From DASZJY01 sp036260255 (GTDB lineage Bacteria; Actinomycetota; Acidimicrobiia; Acidimicrobiales; AC-14), in assembly GCA_036260255.1 (NCBI GenBank), contig DATAAF010000016.1, positions 10,719 through 74,718 on the forward strand: a stretch of DNA of 64,000 nt, written 5' to 3'. The position numbers were made by a program, and so were the translations under genes. Positions 45,634-54,672 of this stretch are shown piece after piece. Within the stretch, counting starts at the first letter, position 1, and each line of letters begins with the position of its first letter. The notes under the pieces are model-generated. The model was not told the origin of the DNA, did not search any database, and saw only the letters and a list, made by a program, of their open reading frames with translations.

Positions 45634-47150
45634 CAGTGCCGGAACTGGCGCTCGCCGGTGAGGACCATGGCGATGCCGTGCTCGTCGGCGGCCGCCACGA
45701 CCTCGTCGTCCCTGACGCTGCCGCCCGGCTGGATGACGGCGGCGATCCCGGCGTCGGCGACGGCGTCGAGCCCGTCACGGAACGGGAAGAAGGCGTCACT
45801 GGCGCACGCCCCGCCCCGGGCCCGCCCGGCCGCCTTGCGGACGGCCAGCGTCCCGGGATCGACGCGGTTCTGCTGGCCGGCGCCCACGCCCACCGCCATG
45901 CCCTGGGCCACCAGCACGATGGCGTTCGACCGCACGTGGGCGCAGATTCGCCAGGCCAGCTGCAGGTCGCGCCACTGCGCCTCGGTGGGGGCCACCTTGG
46001 TGGGAACGCGCCAGTGGGCGCGGCCGGTGCCGAAGCGGTAGGGCTCCTGGACGAGGAAGCCCCCGCTCACCTGGCGCAGGTGCAGGCGGTCGGCCGTCAG
46101 GGGCGGCGCCTCGAGCACCCTCATGTTCTTGCGACGGGCGGCGAAGCGCTCGAGCGCCCCGGCCGTCAAGCCGGGAGCGATGAGGACGTCGGCCTTGGGG
46201 TTGGCCACCATCTCCTCGGCCAGCTCGTCGCCCACCGGACGGTTGAGGGCGACGATGCCGCCGAAGGCGGACATGGGGTCGCACTCGAACGCCCGCTCGT
46301 ACGCAGTGGCGATGTCGTCCGCCACCGCCACCCCGCAGGGGTTGGCGTGCTTGATGATGGCCGCCGCCGGACCGTCCCCCAGGTCGTGCACGAGGGCCCA
46401 GGCGGCGTCGGCGTCGAAGAGGTTCAGGTACGAGAGGGCCATGCCGCCGTGCTGGACGACCTGGTCCCACCAGCCGGTGGTCGACGCCATCCGGTAACGG
46501 GCGCCGTGCTGGTGGGGGTTCTCGCCGTAGCGCAGGTCCTGCACGCGCTCGAGGGCGAGGTGGATCGTCGGCGGCAGCGGGTCGGCGGCGGTCGTGGCGT
46601 CGCTCAGGGTGTCGAACCACGAGACGATGGCAGCCTCGTAGGCCGCGGTATGGGCGAAGGCGGCGCGGGCCAGCCGGCGGCGGGTGCGGGCGTCGAGTTG
46701 GCCGTTCCGGCGGAGCTCGCCGAGCACCGCCGGGTACTCGGCGGGGTCCACCACCACGCCCACGTGGCGATGGTTCTTGGCTGCCGCCCGCACCATCGTC
46801 GGCCCGCCCACGTCGATCATCTCGATCGAGGGCTTGGCGGTGAAGGGATAGAGGTTGCAGACGACCAGGTCGATGGGCGCGATCCCCTGTGCCTCGAGGT
46901 CGGCCAGGTGCTCGGCCTTGTCGCGGTCGGCGAGGATGCCGCCGTGGATGGCCGGGTGCAGCGTCTTGACCCGCCCGCTCAGCATCTCGGGACTGGCGGT
47001 CACCGACTCCACCTCGACGCACGGGATGCCGGCCTGGACGAGCGCCCTCGCCGTCCCCCCGCTGGAGACGAGCTCCCAGCCGAGCTCGACCAGCCCGCCG
47101 GCCAGCTCGACCACGCCGGTCTTGTCGTAGACCGACAGCAGGGCCCTCAT
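45633..47150 (-). CDS. purH: AICAR transformylase/IMP cyclohydrolase
   Basis: Bifunctional enzyme for the last two steps of IMP synthesis, 505 residues. N-terminal cyclohydrolase: LLSVYDKTGVVELAGGLVELGWELVSSGGTARAL, SGRVKTLHPAIHGGILADR, DLVVCNLYPF, IDVGGPTMVRAAAKNHRHVGVVV. C-terminal transformylase: LRYGENPHQHGARY, LSYLNLFDADAAWALV, IIKHANPCGVA, DPMSAFGGIVALNRPV and RGGACASDAFFPFRDG. ATG overlaps the purN stop (ATGA). Confidence 0.96.
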   Translation of the reverse strand: MRALLSVYDKTGVVELAGGLVELGWELVSSGGTARALVQAGIPCVEVESVTASPEMLSGRVKTLHPAIHGGILADRDKAEHLADLEAQGIAPIDLVVCNLYPFTAKPSIEMIDVGGPTMVRAAAKNHRHVGVVVDPAEYPAVLGELRRNGQLDARTRRRLARAAFAHTAAYEAAIVSWFDTLSDATTAADPLPPTIHLALERVQDLRYGENPHQHGARYRMASTTGWWDQVVQHGGMALSYLNLFDADAAWALVHDLGDGPAAAIIKHANPCGVAVADDIATAYERAFECDPMSAFGGIVALNRPVGDELAEEMVANPKADVLIAPGLTAGALERFAARRKNMRVLEAPPLTADRLHLRQVSGGFLVQEPYRFGTGRAHWRVPTKVAPTEAQWRDLQLAWRICAHVRSNAIVLVAQGMAVGVGAGQQNRVDPGTLAVRKAAGRARGGACASDAFFPFRDGLDAVADAGIAAVIQPGGSVRDDEVVAAADEHGIAMVLTGERQFRH

Positions 47151-47698
47151 CGCTCGAGCGTCCCGTCGGCGTAGCGCCGGATGGTGTCGGGGTAGAGCCG
47201 GTGCTCGACCTTTTTGATGCGCTCGTGCAGAGACTCGACCGTGTCGTCCGGGAGGACGGAGACCGCCTCCTGGGCGAGGATGGGCCCGCTGTCGACCTCG
47301 GGCGTGGCCACGTGGATCGTGCAGCCGGTGACCCTGACGCCGGCGGCCAGGGCGTCGGAGACGGCGTGCGCCCCTCGGAACGCCGGCAGCAACGACGGAT
47401 GGGTGTTGAGGACGGCGCTCGGGAAGGCGTCGAAGATCGGCTTCTCGAGGATCGTCATGAACCCGGCCATGGCGACCAGCTCGGCGCCGTGGGCCTGAAG
47501 GGCGTCCACGATGCGGTGGGTGAACTCGGTGCGGTCGGGACCGCGGGGGACCGTCTCGACTGGGACGCCCGCCGCTTCGGCGATGCCCGTCGCCCCACAC
47601 GGGCGGTCGACGACGACGACCACGACGGGAAGGCCGGCGTCGAGGATGGCGGCGAGGTTCGACCCGCCTCCCGACGCGAGCACACCCAGACGCCTCAC
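47147..47698 (-). CDS. purN: Phosphoribosylglycinamide formyltransferase
   Basis: Transfers formyl from 10-formyl-THF to GAR in purine synthesis. The 183-residue protein has LGVLASGGGSNLAAILDA, AMAGFMTILEKPIFDAFPSAVLNTHPSLLPAFRGAHAVSDALAAGVRVTGCTIHVATPEVDSGPILAQEAV with the catalytic Asn/His/Asp set. GTG start at 47698. First gene of the purN-purH-folD-metF run. Confidence 0.95.
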   Translation of the reverse strand: MRRLGVLASGGGSNLAAILDAGLPVVVVVVDRPCGATGIAEAAGVPVETVPRGPDRTEFTHRIVDALQAHGAELVAMAGFMTILEKPIFDAFPSAVLNTHPSLLPAFRGAHAVSDALAAGVRVTGCTIHVATPEVDSGPILAQEAVSVLPDDTVESLHERIKKVEHRLYPDTIRRYADGTLER

Positions 47699-47873
47699 CC
47701 AGCCAAGCTACCAACGGCCCTGCCCGCCCCGGCGCGAGCCACGTTGGGGGGAACTGATCGGGGAAGTGGTCGTTGGAGGCCACATGGCCGAACCGATCGG
47801 GAAGTGGTCCTTTGCTTCCCTGCGGGCACGCCGCGTGGTTGACTCTCCCCGTCCGCCGGCGAGGAGGGGGCAG

Positions 47874-48311
47874 GTGGCTGAGTCGGTCAGGGGCAAGCTG
47901 ACGACGGGGGAGATCGTGATCCTGGCGGGCGGCGCGGTGGCGCTGGTCGCCTCGTTCCTGCCCTGGTACGAGGCGAACGGCGACGGCTACAGCGCCTGGA
48001 GCAGCGGCCTGTTCCCGCTGGCCACGCTGGTGCCCATCCTCGGGACGATCGTGGCCGTGCAGGTCCTGGTCGACAAGCTGAGCGGCGCCCGCATGCCCCG
48101 GCGGCTCGCCGACTTCACGTGGGAGCAGATCCATCTGGTCGCCGCCCTGGTGGCCGCCGTCCTGGTGTTCTGTTACCTCGTCGTCGACCGGGGCGGCGTC
48201 GACCTGGGCTTCGGGTTCTACCTGGAGATGCTGGCCGCCGCCGCCCTCGTGGCGGGAGCGGTCATGATCCGCAAGGAGCGCCCGCGGGCCACCGGCACCC
48301 TCGGTCTCTAG
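47874..48311 (+). CDS. Four-helix membrane protein of unknown function
   Basis: A 145-residue protein with four membrane segments (about residues 13-31, 47-66, 86-105, 117-132), a Trp/Tyr-containing first loop (FLPWYEANGDGYSAWSSGLFP) and a basic end. The LPWYE/AW pattern after helix 1 recurs in actinobacterial hypothetical membrane proteins, but I cannot name the family. GTG 47874 follows GGAGGGGGCAG. Divergent from purN; convergent with the amidase. Confidence 0.72.
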   Translation: MAESVRGKLTTGEIVILAGGAVALVASFLPWYEANGDGYSAWSSGLFPLATLVPILGTIVAVQVLVDKLSGARMPRRLADFTWEQIHLVAALVAAVLVFCYLVVDRGGVDLGFGFYLEMLAAAALVAGAVMIRKERPRATGTLGL

Positions 48312-48323
48312 CACTCACGCCGC

Positions 48324-49337
48324 TCACAGCTGAGGGTCCTGGCACTGCCGGGCGGCGCCGTCGCCGGGCGGGTCGGCGCGGGGATAGGGCACCGTGAACA
48401 TCGACCCGGGGTCGCTGGTGCGCAGGTAGCGCAGGATCCCCCGGGCCACGGCCGCGCCTTCCCGGGCGCGCACGTCGGGGCGGGCGAGCAGCGCCGCCTC
48501 CGGGGGATTGGAGATGAAGGCCAGCTCGGCCAGCACGCTGGTCACCGGGGCGGGCAGCCGCAGCATGGCGTAGTAGTCGCCGCGGGAGCCGGGCCGGTAC
48601 TTGGCGCCGGCGTCGGTGTCGGCCACCCACGGCACTTCGTAGGCCGAGAGCGCCCTGAACACCTCCTCCTGCACCAGGCCGGCGAGCCGCTTGGACTCGG
48701 GCGACGCCTGCTGGTAGTAGGTCTCCGTGCCCGGACCGGGGTGGGGACCGTCGGGCACGGCGTTGTGGTGGATCGAGACGAACGCCTGGGGCGAAAGGCT
48801 CTTGGCGATGTCGGCCCGGACGGGGAGGCTCACCTCGTAGTCGGCCGTCCGGGTGAGGACGACGTCCACGCCCTCCCGCTCGAGCTCCCGCTGGGCGGCG
48901 CGGGACACGTCGAGGTTGACCGGGGCCTCGGCCAGCCCGTTCGGCGACCGGGCCCCCGTCTCCGCCCCCCCGTGGCCCGGGTCGAGGACCACCGTGGCCT
49001 GGCGCACGCGCGTCCCTCTGCTGATGGCGCGCTCGGCGCCACAGGGCGTGCGCACCACCCATCCCCCGTCCCGCTCGGACAGCACCGGCAGCACGACGCC
49101 CGCGGGCGTCACCACGACTCCCGGCCCGCGGGGAGCCGGCCGTTCGGGCGGCGGTGCCGCGGGCGTCGACGGAGGAGGCCCGGGCGACGCTGCGGTCGAC
49201 GTCGAGGTGGAGCTCACGACCACCGGTCGGCCGCCGACCGCCTCGGGCGCGCCGGCCTCGCCGCACCCCGCCAGCGCGGCGGCGGCAACCACCAGCGCCG
49301 CCGCCACGACCCGGCGACGGTCAGGTCGCGGCGACAT
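48324..49337 (-). CDS. N-acetylmuramoyl-L-alanine amidase (Amidase_3), lipoprotein
   Basis: About 337 residues. Signal and lipobox VVAAAALAGC at the N-terminus, a Ser/Thr/Pro linker, a short strand region, then the zinc amidase domain from about residue 110: VVLDPGHGGAETGA with the first His, Glu in LAEAPVNLDVSRA, second His in AFVSIHHNAV and the catalytic Glu in VLAELAFISNP. It would cut the peptide from the glycan in peptidoglycan. The ATG at 49337 overlaps the end of sucD by 17 bp. Confidence 0.93.
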   Translation of the reverse strand: MSPRPDRRRVVAAALVVAAAALAGCGEAGAPEAVGGRPVVVSSTSTSTAASPGPPPSTPAAPPPERPAPRGPGVVVTPAGVVLPVLSERDGGWVVRTPCGAERAISRGTRVRQATVVLDPGHGGAETGARSPNGLAEAPVNLDVSRAAQRELEREGVDVVLTRTADYEVSLPVRADIAKSLSPQAFVSIHHNAVPDGPHPGPGTETYYQQASPESKRLAGLVQEEVFRALSAYEVPWVADTDAGAKYRPGSRGDYYAMLRLPAPVTSVLAELAFISNPPEAALLARPDVRAREGAAVARGILRYLRTSDPGSMFTVPYPRADPPGDGAARQCQDPQL

Positions 49338-50247
49338 CCCCGCCCGGCGCCGGCGGACGACCGGCCAGGCCGGCGACCACGTCGGCCATGCGAGCGCCGA
49401 CCTCGGTGGGGTTCTCGACCACCTCGACGCCGGCCCTCCGGAGGGCGTCGATCTTGGAGCGGGCCCCGCCCGCCGACCCCGAGACGATGGCACCGGCATG
49501 GCCCATGCGCCGGCCCGGTGGGGCGGTGAGCCCGGCGACGTAGGCGACGACCGGCTTGGTCATCTCGGCGGCCACGAACTCGGCCGCCTGCTCCTCCTCG
49601 GCGCCGCCGATCTCGCCGATGAGGATCACCGCCCCGGTCTCCGAATCGGCCTGGAACCGCCGAAGGCACTCGATGAAGCCGGTGCCGGGCACGGGGTCGC
49701 CGCCGATGCCGACGCACGTCGTCTGCCCGATCCCCTGGCGGGTGAGCTCCTGCAGGGCCTGATAGGTGAGGGTCCCCGAACGGGACACCACCCCCACCGG
49801 GCCCCCGGCGAGAGCGATGTCGCCCGGCGTGATGCCGATGTTGCAGCGGCCCGGCGAGATGACCCCGGGGCAGTTCGGCCCGATCAGCCGGCAGTCGGAA
49901 TGGTTGCGGCGGAGGTGGCTGTACACCCGCACCTCGTCGTGCAGGGGAATGCCCTCGGTGATGCAGACGATCAGGCGGATCCCGGCATCGGCCGCCTCCA
50001 CCACCGCCCCCGCCGCCGCCGGAGGCGGCACGAAGACAAGGCTGGCGTCGGCGCCCGTCTCGGCCACCGCCTCGGCGACGGTGTCGTAGACCGGGATGCC
50101 GTCGACGTCGGCGCCGCCCTTGCCCGGCGTCACGCCGGCGACCACCTGGGTGCCGTAGGCGCGGTTGCGCAGGCCGTGGAACCGGCCCTGGCTGCCGGTG
50201 AGCCCCTGCACGACCACCCGCGTGCGCTCGTCGGCGAGGATGCTCAA
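49321..50247 (-). CDS. sucD: Succinyl-CoA ligase alpha subunit
   Basis: A 308-residue subunit with the CoA-binding fold (VVVQGLTGSQGRFHGLRN), YGTQVVAGVTPGKGG, CITEGIPLHDEVRV, GPNCPGVISPG, VVSRSGTLTYQA, IGGDPVPGTGF, LIGEIGGAEEEQAA and the phosphorylated His in PPGRRMGHAGAIVSG. TTG start inferred at 50247 (TTGA overlap with the sucC stop), giving the expected MSILAD N-terminus. Works with SucC. Confidence 0.95.
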   Translation of the reverse strand: MSILADERTRVVVQGLTGSQGRFHGLRNRAYGTQVVAGVTPGKGGADVDGIPVYDTVAEAVAETGADASLVFVPPPAAAGAVVEAADAGIRLIVCITEGIPLHDEVRVYSHLRRNHSDCRLIGPNCPGVISPGRCNIGITPGDIALAGGPVGVVSRSGTLTYQALQELTRQGIGQTTCVGIGGDPVPGTGFIECLRRFQADSETGAVILIGEIGGAEEEQAAEFVAAEMTKPVVAYVAGLTAPPGRRMGHAGAIVSGSAGGARSKIDALRRAGVEVVENPTEVGARMADVVAGLAGRPPAPGGDVAAT

Positions 50248-51398
50248 GATGCCGTCTCCCGGGCGGCGAGCTCGACGGCCCGCCGGGCGGCCGACAGCAT
50301 GGTGGGCTCCGACACCAGGCGGTCCGAGCCGTGGGCGGCAAGGATGGCCCGGCCCTCCTCAGCGTTGGTCCCGTCGAGGCGAACGACGATCGGGCTGCGC
50401 AGCTCGACCCGGTCGAGAGCCTCGACGATGCCCGTGGCCACCTCGTCGCCCCGGGTGATCCCCCCGAAGATGTTGACGAGGATGGCCCGAACGTTGGGGT
50501 CGCGGTTGACGACGTCGAGGGCGGCGGCCACCACGTCGGCCCGGGCCCCACCGCCCACATCGAGGAAGTTGGCCGCCGTCCCGCCGACCTGATCGACGAC
50601 GTCCAGCGTGCTCATCACCAGACCGGCACCGTTCCCGATGATCCCCACCGTCCCCGCCAGCCCGATGTAGTTGAGACCGTGCTCGCGCGCCATCCTCTCC
50701 CGGTCGTCGAGGACCTGGGTTGGGCGCCACTCGGCCCACTCGGGGTGACGGAACGCGGCGCTGTCGTCGAGCGTCACCTTGGCGTCGAGGGCGACGACCC
50801 TCCCGTCGCCGGTGAGGACGAGCGGGTTGACCTCCACCAGCTCGGCGTCGCCCTCGCAGTACACGCGCCAGAGACCGAGCAGCACCTCGACGAGCTCGTC
50901 GGCGGCCGCCGGGGCGAGCCCGGCCCGGTCCACCAGGCCGCGGGCGTCCACTTCGACCAGGCCGTCGAGAGGGTCGATGAGGAGGCGGGCGATGGCCGAC
51001 GGCTCCTCGGCCGCCACCGCCTCGATGTCGACGCCGCCCCGGGCGGAGACCATGGCCAGGTGCAGCTTGGCCGCCCGGTCGAAGGTGAACGAGGCGTAGT
51101 ACTCGCTGGCGATGTCGGAGACGCGCTCCACCCACACGAGCGAGACCAGGTGGCCCCGCAGCGGGTGGCCGAGCATGGACAGGGCGTGGGAACGGACCTC
51201 GTCGGCGCTCGACGCGACACGGATGCCGCCCGCCTTGCCCCGTCCGCCGACTTGGACCTGGGCCTTGACGACCACCGGGTACCCGAGGGCGTCGCCGGTG
51301 GCGACCGCCGCCTCGGCCGTCTCCGCCACCGCCCCCTCGGGGACGGCCACGCCGTGGCGGGCGAGCAGCTGCTTCCCCTGGTACTCGTAGAGGTCCAC
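50244..51398 (-). CDS. sucC: Succinyl-CoA ligase beta subunit
   Basis: A 384-residue ATP-grasp subunit: MDLYEYQGKQLLARHGVAVPEG, VVKAQVQVGGRGKAGGIRVA, DLVEVNPLV-like VEVNPLVLTGDGRVVALDAKVTLDD, IGLAGTVGIIGNGAGLVMSTLDVV, ANFLDVGGGA and ILVNIFGGITRGDEVA. It interconverts succinyl-CoA and succinate. GTG at 51398. It follows a B12-binding mutase domain gene by 4 nt, linking it to the methylmalonyl-CoA route. Confidence 0.95.
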   Translation of the reverse strand: MDLYEYQGKQLLARHGVAVPEGAVAETAEAAVATGDALGYPVVVKAQVQVGGRGKAGGIRVASSADEVRSHALSMLGHPLRGHLVSLVWVERVSDIASEYYASFTFDRAAKLHLAMVSARGGVDIEAVAAEEPSAIARLLIDPLDGLVEVDARGLVDRAGLAPAAADELVEVLLGLWRVYCEGDAELVEVNPLVLTGDGRVVALDAKVTLDDSAAFRHPEWAEWRPTQVLDDRERMAREHGLNYIGLAGTVGIIGNGAGLVMSTLDVVDQVGGTAANFLDVGGGARADVVAAALDVVNRDPNVRAILVNIFGGITRGDEVATGIVEALDRVELRSPIVVRLDGTNAEEGRAILAAHGSDRLVSEPTMLSAARRAVELAARETAS

Positions 51399-51402
51399 GG
51401 CC

Positions 51403-51816
51403 CTACGTGCCCCGCCCGTCCAACGTCGCCTCGAGCCAGCCGGTGATCGAGGCCATGCTCGCCCCCGGCGTGAACACCGCCGCCACCCCGAGCTCCCGCA
51501 GGCGCTCGGCGTCGGCCGGCGGGATGATGCCCCCGCCGAACACGACGACGTCGTCGACGCCCCTCTCCGCCAGCTGCTCCAACACTCGGGGGAACAGCGT
51601 CATGTGGGCGCCCGACAGGACGGACAGGCCGAGGGCGTCGGCGTCCTCCTGCAGCACCGTCTCGGCCACCTGCTCCGGCGTCTGGTGCAGCCCCGTGTAG
51701 ATCACCTCGAAACCGGCGTCGCGCAGGGCACGGACGACGACCTTCGCCCCCCGGTCGTGGCCGTCCAGGCCGGGCTTCGCCACCACGACCCGGTAGCGGC
51801 GGTTCACCCAACGCAT
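51403..51816 (-). CDS. B12-binding domain of methylmalonyl-CoA mutase type, stand-alone
   Basis: A 137-residue cobalamin-binding protein. RVVVAKPGLDGHDRGAKVVVRALRDAGFEVIYTGLHQTPEQVAETVLQEDADALGLSVLSGAH contains the DxHxxG ligand motif with His20 (lower axial ligand) and the SxL loop; VVVFGGGIIPP is the GG loop. This is the small subunit or C-terminal domain of acyl-CoA mutases. The catalytic large subunit is not in this window. ATG 51816, divergent from the Rieske-like gene by 9 bp. Confidence 0.93.
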   Translation of the reverse strand: MRWVNRRYRVVVAKPGLDGHDRGAKVVVRALRDAGFEVIYTGLHQTPEQVAETVLQEDADALGLSVLSGAHMTLFPRVLEQLAERGVDDVVVFGGGIIPPADAERLRELGVAAVFTPGASMASITGWLEATLDGRGT

Positions 51817-51825
51817 ACTAAGCAG

Positions 51826-52338
51826 GTGCCGCAAGCGCCCGGCGTCCGCCCCTTCGGACAGCCTCCTCGCACTCCCACCGGCCGGACGACGGCGCTGGTG
51901 GCGGCGGGAGGCGTGCTGGCCGGCGCGCTCCTCTTCGTCGTGGTGCTCAACGTCATGGGCTCGAGGGGCAGCGGCAACCTCGCCGGGCCCGACCTGTTCC
52001 TCGTCGGCAAGGCCACACCGCTGGCCCAGACGGTGGCCGAGAAAGGGCCCCTGCTGTTCCCCGACCCGCTCGGCCGAGGGCGCGACGTCTACGTGAACCA
52101 CCTGGGAGGGGGCGATTGGCGGACCTTCGAGGTCAGGCCTCCGGGCGCCCCGTCGGGGTGCGCCCTCCAGTGGCGTACCTGGCGCCGCCTCTTCGTGGAC
52201 GAGTGCACCGGGCGGGAGTACCCGGCCGACGGCGCTGGTCTGGTCACCTACCCCACCCGCGTCGACGACGAGGGCCGGGTCGTCGTCGACCTCCGCCATC
52301 CGCAGGACCCGGCCGTCACCTCGACGACGGCCGGCTGA
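51826..52338 (+). CDS. Membrane-anchored Rieske-like protein lacking cluster ligands
   Basis: About 170 residues: one N-terminal membrane segment (about residues 23-44, TALVAAGGVLAGALLFVVVLNV), then a domain that resembles the cluster-binding part of Rieske proteins (GCALQWRTWRRLFVDECTGREYPADG, TYPTRVDDEGRVVVDL). In real Rieske domains two Cys-x-His pairs bind [2Fe-2S]; here the His ligands are absent. So it may be a structural relative or a degenerate subunit. GTG at 51826. Function unknown. Confidence 0.65.
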   Translation: MPQAPGVRPFGQPPRTPTGRTTALVAAGGVLAGALLFVVVLNVMGSRGSGNLAGPDLFLVGKATPLAQTVAEKGPLLFPDPLGRGRDVYVNHLGGGDWRTFEVRPPGAPSGCALQWRTWRRLFVDECTGREYPADGAGLVTYPTRVDDEGRVVVDLRHPQDPAVTSTTAG

Positions 52339-52347
52339 CGGCGCCGG

Positions 52348-54672
52348 TCACCGGGGCGGCACCTTCTTCAAGGGCGCCCAGGCCAGCAGCAGCCGCTTCT
52401 CGCCCAGACCGGGGAACCGGATCACCGCTTCGGCCCCGTCGCCCGCGCCGACGATCTCGAGGACCACTCCCTCGCCCCACTTGGCGTGCACCACGTCGTC
52501 GCCCACGGCCAGGCCGAGGCGCTCGGCGCCGCTGGTGCGGGCCGGTGTGGGGTTCCCGAACCGGCGGCCCGGGCCCCGGCCCATGGCGGTGTCGACGATG
52601 CGGTCGCGTCCCGAGCGGCTGCGGGCGAAGCGGTCGCGCGCCCGCGCCGACTCGGACAGGGCGGTGAGCTGCTCAGGGATCTCCTCGAGGAAGCGGCTGG
52701 GGCGGTTGTACTGCGTGGACCCGAAGAGCAGGCGGCTCCACGCATGGGACAGGTGCAGGCGGCGGCGGGCCCGGGTTATGCCCACGTAGCACAGGCGGCG
52801 CTCCTCCTCCAGCTCGTCGGGCTCGCCGATCGACCGCAGGTGCGGGAACACGCCGTCCTCCATGCCGATCATGAACACGGCGTCGAACTCCAGGCCCTTG
52901 GCGGTGTGGAGCGTCATGAGGGTGACGCTCGACTCGTCGGGATCCGCCTCGTCGGCGTCGGCCACCAGGCTCACCGACTCGAGGAAACGCTGGACCAGGT
53001 CGCCCTCGCCCGGTCGGCCGGAGCCGTCGCCGTCGCCGGCGCCGTCGCCGGCCTCGGCCATCGCCTCCTCGAACGCCCTGGCCGTGCCGACCAGCTCGGC
53101 CACGTTCTCGAGCCGACCCTGGGCCTCGATCGACCCGTCGGCCTCCAGCTCGGAGCGGTAGCCGGTGTCGTCGAGGACCCGCTCGAGGATCGCCGCCGGA
53201 CCACTCGCCATGGTGCGGAGCCGCTCGAGGAGCGCCACCAGCTCGGCGATGCCGGCCAGCGCCTTCCCGCCGACGCCCGCCTCCCTCGCCCGTGCCAGCG
53301 CCTCGTCGAAGCTGCGACCGTTGGCCGCCGCCCACGCCTCGAGCCTGGCGACGCTGGTGTCGCCGACCCCGCGCTTGGGGACGTTGAGGATCCGGCGCAG
53401 CGAGACCTCGTCGGAGGGGTTCACCACCGCCCGCAGGTAGGCGAGGGCGTCCTTCACCTCCCGCCGCTCGTAGAAGCGGGGGCCGCCCACCACCTTGTAG
53501 GGGACGTTGCGGCGGACCAGCTCCTCCTCGAGCACCCGGCTCTGGGCGTTGGTGCGGTAGAAGACGGCCATGTCTCCCCACCGGTAGTGCTCGGAATCGT
53601 GGAGGCGGCGCATGCGGTCGACCACCCATCCGGCCTCGTCGTGCTCGTCCTCGGCGTAGTAGCGCTCGATGAGCTCGCCGCCCACCTGCTCGGTCCACAG
53701 CGCCTTGGGCTTGCGCAGGAGGTTGTTGGCGATGACGGCGTTGGCGGCGTCGAGGATCGTCTGGGTCGAGCGGTAGTTCTGCTCGAGCACGATCATCGTG
53801 GTGTCGGGGAAGGCGTCCTCGAACCCCAGGATGTTGCGGATGTCGGCGCCGCGCCACCGGTACACGGACTGGTCGGCGTCGCCGACGACGCAGACGTTGC
53901 GGTGCTTCTGGGCCAGGCGGACGACGATCTCGTTCTGGGCCCGGTTGGTGTCCTGGAACTCGTCGACGAGGATGTGGCGGAACCGCTCCTGGTAGTGGGC
54001 CAGCACGTCGGGCTGGCGGCGGAACAGCTCGACCGTGACCAGGAGGAGGTCGTCGAAGTCCATAGCGTTGGCGTCGCGCAGGCGGCGCTGGTATTCGCGG
54101 TAAACCCCGGCGATGCGGCGCTCGTAGATGGAGCCGGCCCGGTCGGCATAGGCGTCGACGCCGAGCACCTCGTTCTTGGCCTGGCTGATGGCGGCGTGGA
54201 CGACACGAGGCGGGAAGCGCTTGGCGTCGATGTCGAGGTCGCGCAGGACGTAGCCCGTGAGGCGGACGGCGTCGGCCTGGTCGTAGATCGTGAAGCCCGA
54301 GCCGTACCCGAGGTGATGGGCGTCCCGGCGCAGGATGCGGACGCAGGCGGAGTGGAAGGTCGACACCCACATGCGGCGGGCGACCGGGCCGACCAGCGCG
54401 CCGACCCGGCTCTTCATCTCGTCGGCCGCCTTGTTGGTGAAGGTGATGGCCAGGAGCTCGAAAGGCGACACGCCCTGCTCCCGCACCAGCCAGGCGACGC
54501 GGTGGGTGAGCACCCGCGTCTTTCCCGACCCCGCCCCGGCCACGATCAGGAGCGGCCCTCCGGGATGGGTCACGGCCTCGCGCTGGACGGGGTTAAGGTT
54601 GGCGAGGAGGTCGGGGCGCGGAGGCCGCGTCGCGTCCGTCGGCGGCGCGGCTGCCAGGTGCTCTTCGGTCAC
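52348..54672 (-). CDS. pcrA: UvrD/PcrA-type DNA helicase
   Basis: SF1A 3'-5' helicase of 774 residues for repair and replication-fork clearing. Motifs: Q/I LNPVQREAVTHPGGPLLIVAGAGSGKTRVLTHRVAWL, Ia LAITFTNKAADEMKSRV, II ILVDEFQDTNRAQ, III VVGDADQSVYRWRGADIRNIL, IV VLEQNYRST, V VTLMTLHTAKGLEFDAVFMIGMEDGVFPH, VI EEERRLCYVGITRARRRL. The C-terminal Tudor-like tail (VGDDVVHAKWGEGVVLEI) is present. GTG overlaps the guaA stop (GTGA). Confidence 0.96.
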   Translation of the reverse strand: MTEEHLAAAPPTDATRPPRPDLLANLNPVQREAVTHPGGPLLIVAGAGSGKTRVLTHRVAWLVREQGVSPFELLAITFTNKAADEMKSRVGALVGPVARRMWVSTFHSACVRILRRDAHHLGYGSGFTIYDQADAVRLTGYVLRDLDIDAKRFPPRVVHAAISQAKNEVLGVDAYADRAGSIYERRIAGVYREYQRRLRDANAMDFDDLLLVTVELFRRQPDVLAHYQERFRHILVDEFQDTNRAQNEIVVRLAQKHRNVCVVGDADQSVYRWRGADIRNILGFEDAFPDTTMIVLEQNYRSTQTILDAANAVIANNLLRKPKALWTEQVGGELIERYYAEDEHDEAGWVVDRMRRLHDSEHYRWGDMAVFYRTNAQSRVLEEELVRRNVPYKVVGGPRFYERREVKDALAYLRAVVNPSDEVSLRRILNVPKRGVGDTSVARLEAWAAANGRSFDEALARAREAGVGGKALAGIAELVALLERLRTMASGPAAILERVLDDTGYRSELEADGSIEAQGRLENVAELVGTARAFEEAMAEAGDGAGDGDGSGRPGEGDLVQRFLESVSLVADADEADPDESSVTLMTLHTAKGLEFDAVFMIGMEDGVFPHLRSIGEPDELEEERRLCYVGITRARRRLHLSHAWSRLLFGSTQYNRPSRFLEEIPEQLTALSESARARDRFARSRSGRDRIVDTAMGRGPGRRFGNPTPARTSGAERLGLAVGDDVVHAKWGEGVVLEIVGAGDGAEAVIRFPGLGEKRLLLAWAPLKKVPPR

